From contig RBKR01000018.1 in assembly GCA_004835665.1 (NCBI GenBank), positions 496,001 to 560,000 of the forward strand: a stretch of 64,000 nucleotides of DNA, read 5' to 3'. The DNA comes from Phoma sp. XZ068 (lineage: Eukaryota; Ascomycota; Dothideomycetes; Pleosporales; Didymellaceae). Shown here one piece after another: positions 45,587 through 57,112 of the stretch. The translations under genes were made by a program, and so were the position numbers. The stretch's first letter is position 1, and the number at the start of each line of letters is the position of its first letter. The notes below the pieces were generated by a model that worked only from the letters and a program-made list of their open reading frames with translations, was not told the origin of the DNA and searched no databases.

Positions 45587-46906
45587 TCAACATCCTGCAC
45601 CATTTAGTCCGTAGATGCCGCCCGGCTCAACAAATTTGCAGTTACCTGCACCTGTACTCGTCGAATTCTCCGCCGTGGTCAAGCCCACATTCCTGAAGTC
45701 GATGTTGTAGCAAGGATGAACCTTCGAACAAGATAATCCAGCAGTCTCGTTGCTACCTTCTTCGAGATGCAAGTAGCCAGTCCAATTTTCGTACACCACA
45801 TTTGAGACTTCCATAAGACTGCTCCCTTCAAAAGCCTTGGTGCCATTATTCCCACTGTTCTGATTGATTTCAGGCCCAGCCTCAGCACCCTCGATGTGGA
45901 AGTTTGCGAACAGAATGTTCCGGATACTACCCCAGCCAGCACCGCGTGGAACATTCGCTGATTCGTAGCTGCGACTGGACTGGTTGACGAGGACGCCAAC
46001 CCACGTCTTGATGAGTGCAGAGCCGTGCAGCCACTCGTTACGGAGTAATGTCACACCATCCATGATCACGTTTTCCACGCTCGAGTCCTCGAGATACTGG
46101 CCGAGGCTGCCGATTGCAATACCGTTCCCACCGTGGCATGTCGCGTTGCGAATTTTAATGTTGTAGGAGCGCGGCTTGATGGCAACGCAGTCGTCTCCCC
46201 CCTGATAGACAAAGTTCTCCAGTAAGATATTGTTCGCGTCCATCGTATCGAAGCCATCGGTGTTCTGGATCCAGTTTGTTCCATTCTTGGGTGCAGTAGG
46301 CGCAGTGGCGTTCACTGTAATATTGCTGAACGCCATATCTGTGCCATTCATAATATTGATCGCCCACAATTGCGGATCGCGGACGTAGAAATTGGAGACA
46401 GTGACATCTGACACGTTCCAGAAAACAAAGGGCATGGGTCGTCCTGGTTGTGTTTCGCCAACAGGCGAGGCAGCTTCGGCAACGTACCAGGTATTGCCGT
46501 TGCCAAAAATGCCACCAGTGTTGTACCCGTTAATCCAGATGCCATCACCTGTGAGTACGAAGCCTGCAGCGTGATTCTGGAAGGAGATGGGATAGGAATT
46601 ATGCCTCCAGTACTTCAGGTCTGGCGAGAACGTCCATTGGCCGTGCCAGTGTATGCGTACATCATTCACAACAGGGTTCAAGCGTGTGGAGATATTATAG
46701 TCTTGATGTTCGGGGAAGACGATATCACCACCGTTACCGCATAAGTTGAATGCCTCGAGGATGGTGGGAACGTCGCCTGTTCGGTTACCGCAAGCATACA
46801 CGGTGCATTGCAGGCGTCCATTGGGCAGAGTAAGTTTTTCGATGTTGGCGGATGCAACAGCGCAAGAAAGGGCAAGAGCCGCGAGATATCGTGAAAGGAG
46901 CCTCAT
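45587..46906 (-). CDS. Secreted exo-type GH28 (exopolygalacturonase family)
   Basis: Glycoside hydrolase family 28, of the exo-acting group that releases galacturonate or a related sugar from pectin ends. It is intronless, 439 aa. Residues 1-20 are a signal peptide (YLAALALSCAVASA). The catalytic set is NTDGFD (about 212-217), GGDDCVAIK (about 235-243) and CHGGNGIAIGSLGQ, where the endo-enzyme GHG is altered in the way of exo-enzymes; the later substrate motif is SALIKTW in place of the usual RIKT. There are about a dozen N-glycosylation sites, fitting a secreted enzyme. The frame is open upstream, but the Met at 46906 begins the signal peptide. It could be an exo-rhamnogalacturonase rather than exopolygalacturonase; sequence alone does not settle it. 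Confidence 0.88.
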   Translation of the reverse strand: MRLLSRYLAALALSCAVASANIEKLTLPNGRLQCTVYACGNRTGDVPTILEAFNLCGNGGDIVFPEHQDYNISTRLNPVVNDVRIHWHGQWTFSPDLKYWRHNSYPISFQNHAAGFVLTGDGIWINGYNTGGIFGNGNTWYVAEAASPVGETQPGRPMPFVFWNVSDVTVSNFYVRDPQLWAINIMNGTDMAFSNITVNATAPTAPKNGTNWIQNTDGFDTMDANNILLENFVYQGGDDCVAIKPRSYNIKIRNATCHGGNGIAIGSLGQYLEDSSVENVIMDGVTLLRNEWLHGSALIKTWVGVLVNQSSRSYESANVPRGAGWGSIRNILFANFHIEGAEAGPEINQNSGNNGTKAFEGSSLMEVSNVVYENWTGYLHLEEGSNETAGLSCSKVHPCYNIDFRNVGLTTAENSTSTGAGNCKFVEPGGIYGLNGAGC

Positions 46907-47501
46907 TTCGACTTGGAAAGGATTCAATGTGTCTCAGAGCAGGACATAACGACCTTACCTATATGGTAGGTATCATTTAGTCCTACGACTTCAAGCCCGC
47001 GGGGTACAAGCAACGGCTAATTAGTCTTGGAAAGCTTGATTGGAGGCATAATAGACCGTGGAACCCTAGCGCTTCAGTCGATCAAATGGTCCTCGCTCCT
47101 AGTGTCCTACTGCCCATCGACGTAGTCGGGGTAGCTGTCACCGAGCAATTCGAAAGTGAAAGAATATGACGTCATAGTACCGGCCGTGGCGGTGACTAGG
47201 TATTTTGACCGTATTTTAGTTCGCAGAGGATCGAGCATCGAGCACCATCAGCGCAGAAGGTAGAAGACTAGATAATAAAATTTTCAAACAAGCCTGTTTC
47301 GCTACAAGCTCCGTAAACACACTGCCTATTCAAGACCGCATCCAACAGCAGCATATACCTCGGACCCAAACTATCAAGACCTTTATGTCGCCATTAAGCA
47401 ACAAACCAGACTTTTCGGACACTTTAAACAAATTCCTGTTATCTTATGTGCTGTTTAGATCTCGCCATATGATTTCGAAATGTCTGTCTTTCGAGAATCT
47501 G
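46907..47501. other. Intergenic region, promoter of exo-GH28
   Basis: A GCGGGG word at 46999-47004 fits the CreA consensus SYGGRG about 95 bp upstream of the exo-GH28 start. An open frame on plus from ATG 47385 runs antisense into the 3' end of the next gene and is not supported. Confidence 0.45.
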
Positions 47502-48922
47502 TTACTCGAAGGCAGCTTTGAGGAAGCATCCGCGTCGGAGTTCGGCGACCAGATCCTGGGTGTTCAGTCAACAAGGCTTCAGACGTGATTATAGAGTCGA
47601 TTTACTCACCTTGAAAGGGTCAACGGCAGCAGCTTCCTCTTTCTGGTCAGCAACTGCCTTCGCTCGAGCATCGTTATCTGAACCGGCGGCCTCAGACGAA
47701 GATGCAGAGTGGTGTTGACGACGCTCAGAGTGGATGTCGTTGTCCTCCATCTCCTTGGCCCTGACATCTTGAACGAAGTTTGCGTTTTCACAGGCGTTTT
47801 CATCCTCTGCCTTCTCGTTCGCAGGGGCAGGGACATGTACTTCGATAGATCTGACCTCGTCCTTTCGCTCCCCCCTCCTATCTCCCTGCTCTCCCATCAC
47901 CTTCTTCGCAATCTTGCGTACTGGAAGCTTACACTTGACCTTGAAAACACCATCCTCAAGCGCATGCTTCGCTGTGTTGAAGTTGACATACAGACGGAAC
48001 TTCTGCAGAGTCACATCAGGCCATCCCGTGTACCTAAATTGGTTATCAGCGCACCAATACCCGACAAAATTCCTCGCCTCGTTCAGATCGGTGAATTTGG
48101 ACGGCCAGTTTTGGATGAGAGTCGCCAGGCGTGTGATGTCGGATTCAATGGCTTCTAAGCATACGTCAGCACCCCGTAAACTGTTTCAAAGGTCGTGAGC
48201 TTTTGCCTGTCATCGTGTTTGATTTCTTGCCTGTCGCTTCCTTCGCCACTTTCCTTGTCCATTCTGCTGGAACAACGTTGATCTCGACATGGCCTTGCTC
48301 CCACGCGCGCCGAGCTATGTTCCAGGTGACGTAGCCCCTGAACTTCTCCTCTACCACGCCTTCAAAGGATTTATATTCGAACTTCTGCAGTGCGCAGACG
48401 CCGGCGACGTACTTGGCTGCTACATCAGCATTACAGAGCTCGGTGGGCCAGGTCCGGATGAGAAGGAGCGCGCGGGCGATATCCGCTTCGATGGCATCTC
48501 ACACTTAGTTAGTATTGTACGATAGCACACATTGAAATTGTGCCCGAGGGCGGGAGATGAGTTACCTCGGAGGCTCTTCCGATCAGGTAGTGCTTCGTCA
48601 AGGTAGAACTCGCCCTGATTATGCGCGCGAACGGCGACGAGGAAGCACACCCTATCCTTGACCAAACGAACGATCTGGTGAGGGTCGTTGGACTGCAGGT
48701 TGTAGTTGCGTGGGAGTTGGTAGTTGTAGTCTGCCTCGCGGCAGATCTTGCTGATGTGGGTTTTGGCGTCTTCGATCGTCTCAAAGTGTTGAGGGTAGGT
48801 GGGTGCGAGTTTGCGCTCAATTTCGTGGACGGCCGCCCAGACAGTGACTGGGGCACGTCAGTATACTTTTGAGAAGAAGAGGAAAGGGCAGACTTGCGTT
48901 TGAGCTTGTCGGACATGGGCAT
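47502..48922 (-). CDS. Three-module repeat protein of unknown family
   Basis: I do not recognise this family. Exons: 48922-48898, 48847-48566, 48497-48207 (or -48231), 48154-47610 and 47555-47502, giving 398 aa (or 390). The start MPMSDKLK is followed by three modules of about 90 residues. Modules 2 and 3 align clearly: AIE-x-DI-x-R, then a WP, a conserved Cys (GVCAL and YWCAD), KFR-x-YV, N-x-A, and a basic end (RKVAKE, RKIAKK); module 1 is more diverged (EIERKLAPTYPQHF). Each module is opened by a phase-1 intron. After module 3 comes an acidic, Ala/Glu-rich tail (EKAEDENACENANFVQD), then DLVAELRRGCFLKAAFE. There is no signal peptide or membrane helix. Two introns use GC donors. Promoter and neighbours give no functional hint. 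Confidence 0.72.
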
Positions 48923-49397
48923 GGTGGGTCGACTTTTGTATGAACCTTTAAAGTGAAGATGGAGATGAGTTGTTCCAGCTTTTGGTGTGCAAGACGAGGA
49001 AGACAAAGCTTGCATGAAGGGGGTGCGGAGGGCATTTATGTTATGTGTCCAGTCCATTTGTCCACCGCTTCGATGCTCAACTGGCATTGACAAACGGACT
49101 ATGCATGCCTCGAGCCGGCTGCAAATGATTCCTGACCAATGAAAGTTCGACGTGGCATGCTAAAGTTCACACCAGGTAAGCATGCAAACGAATGAGGCAG
49201 CTTGAGGTAGAAAGGCAGTCTTCGTCATATCGAGGTTTGGAGTAGAATTGGCACCACATTGACATGACATCGCGTAAATTCGATTTGATCCAATTGATAA
49301 TTTTCTTGCCCAATATATGTACAACATCCACGAATGTTTTAGGTCTCCGACTTCCGGGTGTTTTGAACCGCTCACTCCTGTTCCTACCTCTGACAGC
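48923..49397. other. Intergenic region between the repeat protein and the PQ-loop gene
   Basis: The open frame of the first exon continues upstream to 49093, but the Met pair at 48922/48916 in context CCACCATGCCC is the better start. Nothing else is visible. Confidence 0.5.
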
Positions 49398-50595
49398 TCA
49401 CTCCTCCTCAGACTCGCTTTCTTCCTCGTCCTTCCTGTACAAGAAATACTGAACGAATACACACGCATCCAGAATGAGGGTGCCAAAGCTACCCAGGAGC
49501 CAAGAAAAGTTGACAGCAATGTAACGACCATAGATTGCCGCCGCTTCGCCCTCTCTGCAGTGATTGTGTTTGCACCTCGGCTTATACACCACAATACTCA
49601 GGACGTAGGTCAGGTTACCAAGACAGGCAAACAGGAAGAAGAGCATCGAAATGCCATCTGTTGACTTGCGCCGATAATTGAGTAAAAGCTGCGGGATGCG
49701 CGATCCAAGATACAGGGCAGCACAGATGTATCCGAAGATCTGGCCCCAAAGGTTGAAATCGGGCTTTGTGTCTGGGGTGTCAGCGGGTGTGTCGTCAGAA
49801 GGCGCGGTTTGCGTAGCGCTGAGCCACCACCCAAATATACCCGCGGAGATAACGAGGAGGATAGTTCCGAGATTGAAAAGAACCATTTGTAAGGTGGACT
49901 GGGTTTGCGAGCGGGTCTCAACATGGACTTCGCCGTTGGCATCTCCGTGGAGCGGCGTAGCGGGCGAGAGATGTGTGCCATCAATGGAGAGGAAACGCTC
50001 GCGGAATGATGACTGTGAGTGGCTCGAATGACGTCTGTCTGCGTCCGAGATCCTGGGCGGCATGGTGCTACCATTTGCGACAACGCTGGCATATGAGGCT
50101 CCGTTTGCTCGGCGGCGGTCAGAAAGAAGCGGCTCGTCTTCGCTCACAGGCGAGCCAGTCTCATTCGATTCGTCTCCAGACTTGGTGACGGTGTCGCTGA
50201 GTGTGAAGCCCTTGTACCAGAAGCATTGAAGCAAGAGAACAATGTCGGCAAGGGTGTAATATACAGCCAGGATAGTCATCGTGGGCAGCACACCTTGGAG
50301 AACGGCGCCGAAGATGTTGAAGAAGTCACCGAGAAGCCATATTATGATAAAGACAACGGAAAGGCCGTCGGCTGAGCTCCTTCTCCAATTCTCGATAATT
50401 TGCGGTGAGAAGACGACTATATTCGGGTGAGCTTGTGGCTTATCGAAATGCGCATGCAGTCGCAAGATCACAAGTCTACGTCCATAGTTCGGATGTATGA
50501 AGGAGCTTACCTATCCAACAGGCAATACTGATTGACCCAAATATCTGACTGATTGCATCGATATCCAGCCGCAGGCCCTGAGTTGGAGGAAACAT
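49398..50595 (-). CDS. PQ-loop vacuolar amino-acid transporter
   Basis: Member of the PQ-loop (Ypq/SWEET-related) family, whose yeast forms export or exchange basic amino acids at the vacuole. Exons 50595-50511 and 50416-49398 join in phase 1 to give 367 aa; the intron is 94 nt (GTAAGC donor, ATATAG acceptor). The first PQ motif FSPQIIENWRRSSADGLS falls right after the join, which confirms it, and the second is RIPQLLLNYRRKSTDGIS. Seven hydrophobic segments are visible, with a long Ser/Asp-rich loop (about residues 105-205) between helices 3 and 4. The C-terminus is acidic (KDEEESESEEE). The start Met (MFPPTQGLRLDIDAISQIFG) matches the family. Vacuolar location is an inference from the family. 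Confidence 0.88.
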
Positions 50596-51558
50596 TTTGC
50601 CTATGACGTATGCGCTCGCTCAAACTTTACGGGTCCTTCTCTTTTGTCCCAGTCGAGGTTCGTCGCGGCAAACCACAGTCTCTTATAAGGAACCAGGTCT
50701 CGTCCCGTTGTTTTGTGATTCCCACAGTAACGTTGTCTCGGGAACGCGAAGCTGAGCGCGCCTTCGTGAAGGACAATGGCACGTGCTCAGAAAATACTAT
50801 TCCGAGTTTCCTTCTCTTGCAATTGCTTTGTGCGCGTCCTGTGTATCCGAGTCAGAAGTTCAATTGGATGAATTCTGAGTTAGCAGATGGAAGTAATGAA
50901 CATAAGAAGTCAATGAGCTGCTCTGCAATGACTGCACTGATGAAAAGTCGGGAGCGGTTGGTAATGCCAAGCAGTCATATCCCGGAACGAGCTAGTGTTC
51001 TTAGCGCAAGGGTAGCGATCTAGCTCTGTTAGTGTTAGGCACACGCTTAACTTCCTATTTACTGACATAGCAAGAACTTCGTGCTTTTACAAGTATCTCC
51101 TTCTCCATTCAAGATAGAGTACAATACTAGTGTACCATACGAATATAAGACTACGATTGTACATTCTCACTAGGGTTTTATTTTACCTCGTTCTACCTTC
51201 ATTTACCGAGATGCGTACCGTGCCTGCAGTCTGGACCAACCGCGAACCGAGCCGCCTAATAGTCTTTGGAGTATGTTTATGCACTGATGGTAGCATGCAG
51301 GTGTTCGTGAGCTTGCTCGCCAAGATGTGATGATATGTAGCTTGACTGTTCATGGATGCGGAACGTCGCAGGCTTTGTTAATATGACTGGCACACTTGGA
51401 AACCCTGGGCAGCTAGATGTTAACTGCTTTGATTGTTGCTCTCAGGACTTTTAAGCTCCGTCTTCACATCTCGAGTTGCTACAGTTACTGCAAAACTCAA
51501 ATTTGTTAGCAACACTATATTGCTCTTACGTATGAACCGTTCTGGTCCAGCCTCCAGG
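50596..51558. other. Intergenic region without a supported gene
   Basis: The PQ-loop gene promoter lies at its left and the 3' flank of the Dal5-type permease at its right. A 137-codon plus-strand frame from 50610 has no motif and starts inside promoter sequence. Confidence 0.5.
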
Positions 51559-53216
51559 CTAGTAGTTGTACCGGAACAGTCGATCCTGCTTCTCTGTATG
51601 GTCAGAGTCAACACTGACACCAACTTGCACACCCGACCCCCCTAGCGAGCCAACACTGCTTGCTATCTCTGACTCTCTCCCTCGGTTGCTCAATCTGGCC
51701 GTGAAGTAGTACACTATGAAACAGATGATCAAAGAAACCCAGCTCACAACACTCATGATACAACCCTTGGTATAGCGGGGCGCATCCTTCTGCTGCCATA
51801 GCTGTGGGCCTATAATACACCCAATGGTATAGAAAACGAAAAAGACTGCGCTCACAACAGACTTCTTCGTGTTTCCCTTAACATTGGATGCCATGAGGCC
51901 CACAACAACGCTCAAGGAAGGGGTAGCAGATGCAGCGAACCATGTGGCAACAACAATACCCCATTTGTTGCTCGCAGGCAACAGGAGTAGAAGGAGAGTG
52001 CCAAACAGCGGCATCAGAGCCACAAACACGCCAACGAAGCAGCGAGTGTTGCGAAAGAAGGTAGGCCCAAGTGCCCCTACCCAGACCAGTATGAACGAGA
52101 TAGCCCCTGAGGGAAGGCCAACTAGCATAGTACGGAATGGGGTAAACCCGAATCCTTTGATGACAAGGGAGGAAAACTTAAGGATTGGCGTAGGTAGGGT
52201 TATGAATAAAGCCATGAGTGCATAAAGTGCTGTGCGTGGGTCGAGTAATGCTTCTCTGAGCTGGATCATATCAAAAGAAGCCCTGTCGCGCGTTGCACGA
52301 TCGACAGCGAGGCGTTCGGTCGCTATATTTCGTTCGCGCTCGTTGAGGAACCAAGCTGTTGTTGTACTTCGAGGCATAAAGACAATGAAGAGGATGCCAC
52401 AGGTAACAGTGAGTCCGCCACAGAGGAGGAATAAAACTCTCCAAGCAGCGATGCTCATATTTGCACTGCCAATACCGTACATCATGGTGCCGCCGGCAAT
52501 CTGCGAGATACCGAACATCGAAACCCAGGTCCTGTGTCCATCAGTTAGTCTAGTAGCAGCACCAGTAGGGTGTCTTTGTAGACATACGCGATCCGGATTG
52601 GATGTTCACTACGCTTGTACCATCCACTTGTGATTATCATGAACGAGGGTGATACCGCGCCTTCCGTGAATCCGAGGAAGAATCGTGCGACGGCAAGAGT
52701 TGCCCAGTTCTGCGTAGCTCCAAGGCACATCTCCGAGATACCCCAAAGAACTCTGATGGTACAGTTTAGCTGACCAGTCGATATACGTAGATTCGTATTG
52801 GGGACACTTACACGGTCACTCCAACGAAAATCGTGATAGGAAATCTGCTCATCAAATATGCAGCTGGGTACTCAGATACAAACTGGCCGAAGTAAAATAT
52901 GGAGATGGCCCACGAGAACTGCGACCCAGAGACTCCGAGATCCTCTGTGAGACCGAAGACCGCAGCATAGTTGATGCTTTGCTTATCAAGGTCTAGATGG
53001 AAGTGTTACTAAACACCTGTTTCTGGTCAGAACGAGCTTACATTGGAAGAAGTAGACCAAGGCCATAAGAGGTAGAATGACGAGATCAAGCTTCCTCAAC
53101 ACTGCCTTCTCTTCGTCTGGGTCGATGCTGTAAGACACAACTAGATTTCCGTTGTCCTTTTCATTGATCGCCTCTGTTTTCTCAGTAGAGCCAGGCTTGG
53201 AGAGTGCGTCTGACAT
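51559..53216 (-). CDS. MFS permease, Dal5/allantoate (anion:cation symporter) family
   Basis: Plasma-membrane transporter of the fungal anion:cation symporter group, which takes up allantoate, nicotinate, pantothenate and similar anions. Four exons, 53216-53042, 52992-52812, 52752-52588 and 52531-51559, join in frame to give 497 aa; the introns are 49-59 nt with GTAAGC, GTAAGT and GTATGT donors. The N-terminal DPDEEKAVLRKLDLVILPLM and YLDKQSINYA (crossing the first join) are the family signature; GFTEGAVSPSFMIITSGWY is helix 4 to loop, and PRSTTTAWFLNERER the typical central loop. Twelve hydrophobic segments follow the expected layout. The C-terminal tail is polar. Substrate is not predictable; the promoter has a GC-rich block (CCCCGCACCACGCGACGGGG) that might bind regulators. 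Confidence 0.88.
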
Positions 53217-54199
53217 GTTCGTGGATGGACCAAACTACTGGTCTTGGGGAGGAGAGTGAGAGACAGTCCTAGTATGACTCGATGAAGAATTTCACATTAC
53301 CTGGGAGAATGTTCGGCTACAGCTACTTTATACTCTGCATATAGCAACAAGGAAAGATTCCCCGCACCACGCGACGGGGGAACTGACCCGGGGAAATACC
53401 CCACGGGGAACTTAGTTAGCGAGATAACACAGGCATATAGCGTTTGATCTCCGGCTTCTATTGGATTTGCGCTCCACTGGTGGCGCAGACGGCTGTAATG
53501 TACGAAGGCGTACGCTTGTTGCGCTGGATGACTCCGCAAGAGAGCCGAGGGGTGGGGGAAAGTAGAGGTCGGGTTTCGGTGCTCCAGCCCGACTGTTGGC
53601 AGGTTTAGCCTGCAATGCACTGCGAAGTTACGTGAATAGGTAGTCTCGGATGTTGATGCCGAGATGTCGGACCTCACGGAGACGTCTCCAGGAGCGTGAG
53701 AAATGAATTTCTTGGTATGAGACGGGCAGGGTGTTAAGAGTCAGCACACATGTAAGATACATAAGACAAACCTGTAACTTCTCGCATACCACTCAGCCCC
53801 ACCTTGCTCTTCTCTTTGAGTTGCCTGAGAGCAAGATCCGGGATGTGACAAACGGGTCTCGGATGCCTTCGACGTCAAACCACGCAAAGGTACCACTTGC
53901 GGTCCAACTGCATCAACGGTAGATCTTTCGTCAGATCTCGATCAGAGACATCTCAATCTGCGACACTCTGTGAACGACTCGAATTCGGTGCTAAAAAGTA
54001 TTCGGATCTCGGATTCGACATTCCGAGCACCGAAGTGAGCCACATCACGTGGAATCTTTGAGACAGGGAGCTAGAATGGACGGATTATCGTAGGTATCAA
54101 ATGCCTTCATTGTATCCAATGGGTGAATATTGTGCTTCAATTCACGATACTACTGGTCTGGTCTTCTGCGAGACCAGAAGTTTCTCAACCCCTTCAAGA
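53217..54199. other. Intergenic region without a supported gene
   Basis: It contains the permease promoter (GC-rich words at about 53360-53410, short self-complementary words at about 53940-54020) and the auxilin 3' flank. No gene is supported. Confidence 0.5.
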
Positions 54200-57112
54200 C
54201 TACAAGTTATTGTCAGTCTTAAACTTGTCCCAGGCCTCATTCAGCGTCGCAAAGACTGCTGCGCTTATCATCCTTTGCTCAGTAGTGGCCGATTGCGGAA
54301 TCTGTAGAGAGCGATTAGTTTTGGTATTCCAGTAGGTTTGTTACTTGCAGCATACCTTGTCTGGATGCACCTTGGCAATCGCCTTCATGTAGTTGATCTT
54401 GACCTTGTTTGCCATCACAAGATCACCCATGCCGACCTTCTTCCACCCAGCTTCTGGCCAGAGTACGTTATCTAGAGACCCCAGCAGCGCACGTAGGTTG
54501 TCCGTCTTCCCGCCCTTCCATGCAATAAGCTTGGCGTCAACTTGGTCAGTCAGAGCGAATTTTTCGTCATCAGCCCTTTCGGCTGCTGCATTCGCAAGTT
54601 TCAACCTCTTGACAGCCTCCGAGTCAGGAGCAGCACCACCGAGATCTGACATCGCAGATGGCTTTGGCGCTGGCTTTCGGACTGGTGGGCGCTTCGCAGG
54701 TGCCTGCGCAGACGCATTGTTACCGCCAGCAGCAGCCTTTTCACACCTATTGCGCCCTGAAATGCTTATCGCACCGCCGACTCCGTCTTGTACGGCCAAT
54801 TTCCAGACACTGTGCGCGTCTGCCCATTTCTCCATGTGCTCGAGGGCCTCTGCCTTGCGCATGAGCGCCTTGCCGTAAAATTCCTTCATGTCTTTGTCAC
54901 CCTCAGTACCGCCGGACACAATCTTTTCTCCCTCTCCCTTGGACACACCGATGATAGCTAGGGCAGCATCGGCGTCGGCAATTGCGGCTTTGGGGTCGCC
55001 GACCTTGATGTTGGTCACAGCTCGATTGCAAAGTACAATGATTGTCACTGGATGTGTATCAGGAAGAGGACTCAATGCAGACGAGTATGCGATATGAGCG
55101 GCAGAGTAGTCGCCACGCTTGAAGGCTTCCGACCCCTTCTGACGGTCTTGGGCGGATGTGCTGAGCGCGGATGACGAGACAGGGGGTATCCTTCGAGGCG
55201 GTGCCTTTGGCCTAGGTGGAGTTGGTGTGGCAGCAGGGCTCCGTGACTTTGGCGTTGAGGTAGTTTGAAGGAATGGATTGTTCGACGAGCCCTGTACTGG
55301 CTGACGCGGCTTGGGTGCCGACTGTGTGGGTTCTGGTGAAAACATATCCACTTCCGGCGGAGGCTGTGGTGTTGTTTTCTTTCGGCGTGCAGGACTGACA
55401 TATCCTTGACTGCTTTGCGCTTCTACATCTTGCTTGGTCAATCTCGCTGCGGGCCTCTTGTCGTAACTTGGCGTAGGTTGACGCTGAGCAGGAGATTGCG
55501 AGGACATCCTATCTGGGACGCCATTACGTGATATCTCCTGCTCTCTTCTCTGTCGCACAGGTAACTCTTCATGTCGCTGGCGTGATTCGCTTGGTCGGGT
55601 TGGCTTGGGAGGTCGTCCTCCAGCCTCCAACATCATGGCTTCGTCGGTTGCGCCGGGGTCATTTCGTTGCGGTCTGCCCGACCTTTGTGCTGCCTCCGCA
55701 GCCTGCGCATCACGCATCCATTTCGGAACGTTAGGGTCGCCTCCATCTTGCTGGAAGTCAGCAACGGCTTTCTGCACTTGCTTTCGACCCGTCTTCCAGA
55801 GCGAGTTGGCAGATTTGAAAAGACTGCTGCCAATCTCTGAGGCAACCTGCGTGACGTCCTTGTCTTGCTTCTGTCCGTCTTGTCGACGCTGGCCAGAGCG
55901 GCTTCGAGCATCTTCGTCCCGCATCCAGGCTGGCACAGGCTCGCTACCACGCCCTTCCCGTGCGCTAGGTCTGCTGTTGCCTCGGCTAGGACGCTCTTGA
56001 GACTGGTCAGGTCTTCGCCGCGAGCGATCCTGGCTGGGCTCTCGCGTTTTCTGCTTGGCCTCCGCATGCGCCTGGTTCAGTAGCCAGCCAACGGCTGCTT
56101 GTACGTCTAACCCCGAGTCTGTTGTGGCGAGTGCAATGGCAGATTTGTCCGCCGAGAAACCCATATCTACAAGCTCAGCAACAGCCCTATCATGAGCATT
56201 CATAGGACTCGAAGATCTCTCGCGTCGTGTTTCTTGTCGGGGTTCCTCTGCTACTGGCTCTGGTGTTTGCTTCTTGAACTCCTCCACAGGCTTTGCCAGC
56301 AGACCAAGGATGTCGTCTTCGTCGTTGTTGTTGGTGGGAGGTGGTGGAGCGGGTGACGCCGACTTCTGTGCCATTTGCTTGAGACCGAACATATCATCGT
56401 CGTCGTCTGCAAACGCGTTTACATTTGACGATTGTGGTAAAGGCGTGTGGCCTCTCGATGCGGTTGCACTGAGCGCCGGAGTGCTTCGACCGCTGCCATT
56501 CGACGGCGGAGGGAAGTGGCTCGACCTGTCTACCGGAACAGCTGAGTTGAACGCCGCAAGGAGGTCATCTTCGGCCGCAGGCGAGTGTACGGGGCGCTTC
56601 GAGGTCGTGTCAAGGCCGGCGAATGGCTTGTTAATAGTCTGCGATAGTGTCTGCTTGCTGAAAGGGTTGTTCGAGCCAGGGGGTGGAATTGCTCCCAAGG
56701 ACGCCGGTTCTGGTGTGCTCTTCCCACTCCCCACATTGTTCCAAAACTGCGAGTCCGCACCACCAAAGCTTGCATCGTATTGCTTCCTTCGCTCTGCCTC
56801 CTGCCTCAGCTTCTCCTCCTGAAGCTGCTTCTGCCGCTCCTGCAATGAGAGCCCGCTCCCAGCGGGTTTCGAGCTCTTGCTGGAGATCAAGCTTGCGAAG
56901 CTGTCATTGGCAGGGGTTGCGGGCTTCGAGGGGGCTTTGAAAGGCTTCGGCTGTTGCGAACCTCCAGACTGCTGTGCAGCCAGCCCAGAGAGAGGCGTGG
57001 ACCGGCCAGAAAGCTGCGGCGTGGGGCTCTGGCGGAAGGGAGGGAACGCCGCGGGGGTGGTCGTGGGTTGTTTGGCGGGCTGTGACCAGTCAAGCCCATT
57101 GAGATCGTCCAT
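54200..57112 (-). CDS. SWA2: Auxilin-like Swa2 protein (UBA, TPR, J domain)
   Basis: Uncoating co-chaperone of clathrin vesicles that recruits Hsp70. Exons 57112-54356 and 54301-54200 join at a codon boundary (952 aa); the 54-nt intron has a GTATGC donor and a CTACAG acceptor. Order of parts: a disordered N-terminus with clathrin/adaptor-binding-like short motifs (MDDLNGLDWSQP, DDDDMFGLKQM), a UBA domain at about residues 310-350 (AVAELVDMGFSADKSAIALA), a disordered Arg/Ser/Gln-rich region, TPR repeats at about 655-760 (GSEAFKRGDYSAAHIAYSSA), and a C-terminal J domain with the Hsp70-stimulating HPD in KVHPDK, followed by FATLNEAWDKF. Without the last small exon the J domain would be cut off, so the intron is real. 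All parts seen in yeast Swa2 are there. Confidence 0.93.

Noticed and set aside
47385..47588. 67-codon plus-strand frame antisense to the repeat gene's last exon
   Set aside because: The minus-strand exon (DLVAELRRGCFLKAAFE) has proper splice signals; the plus frame is probably 3' flank.
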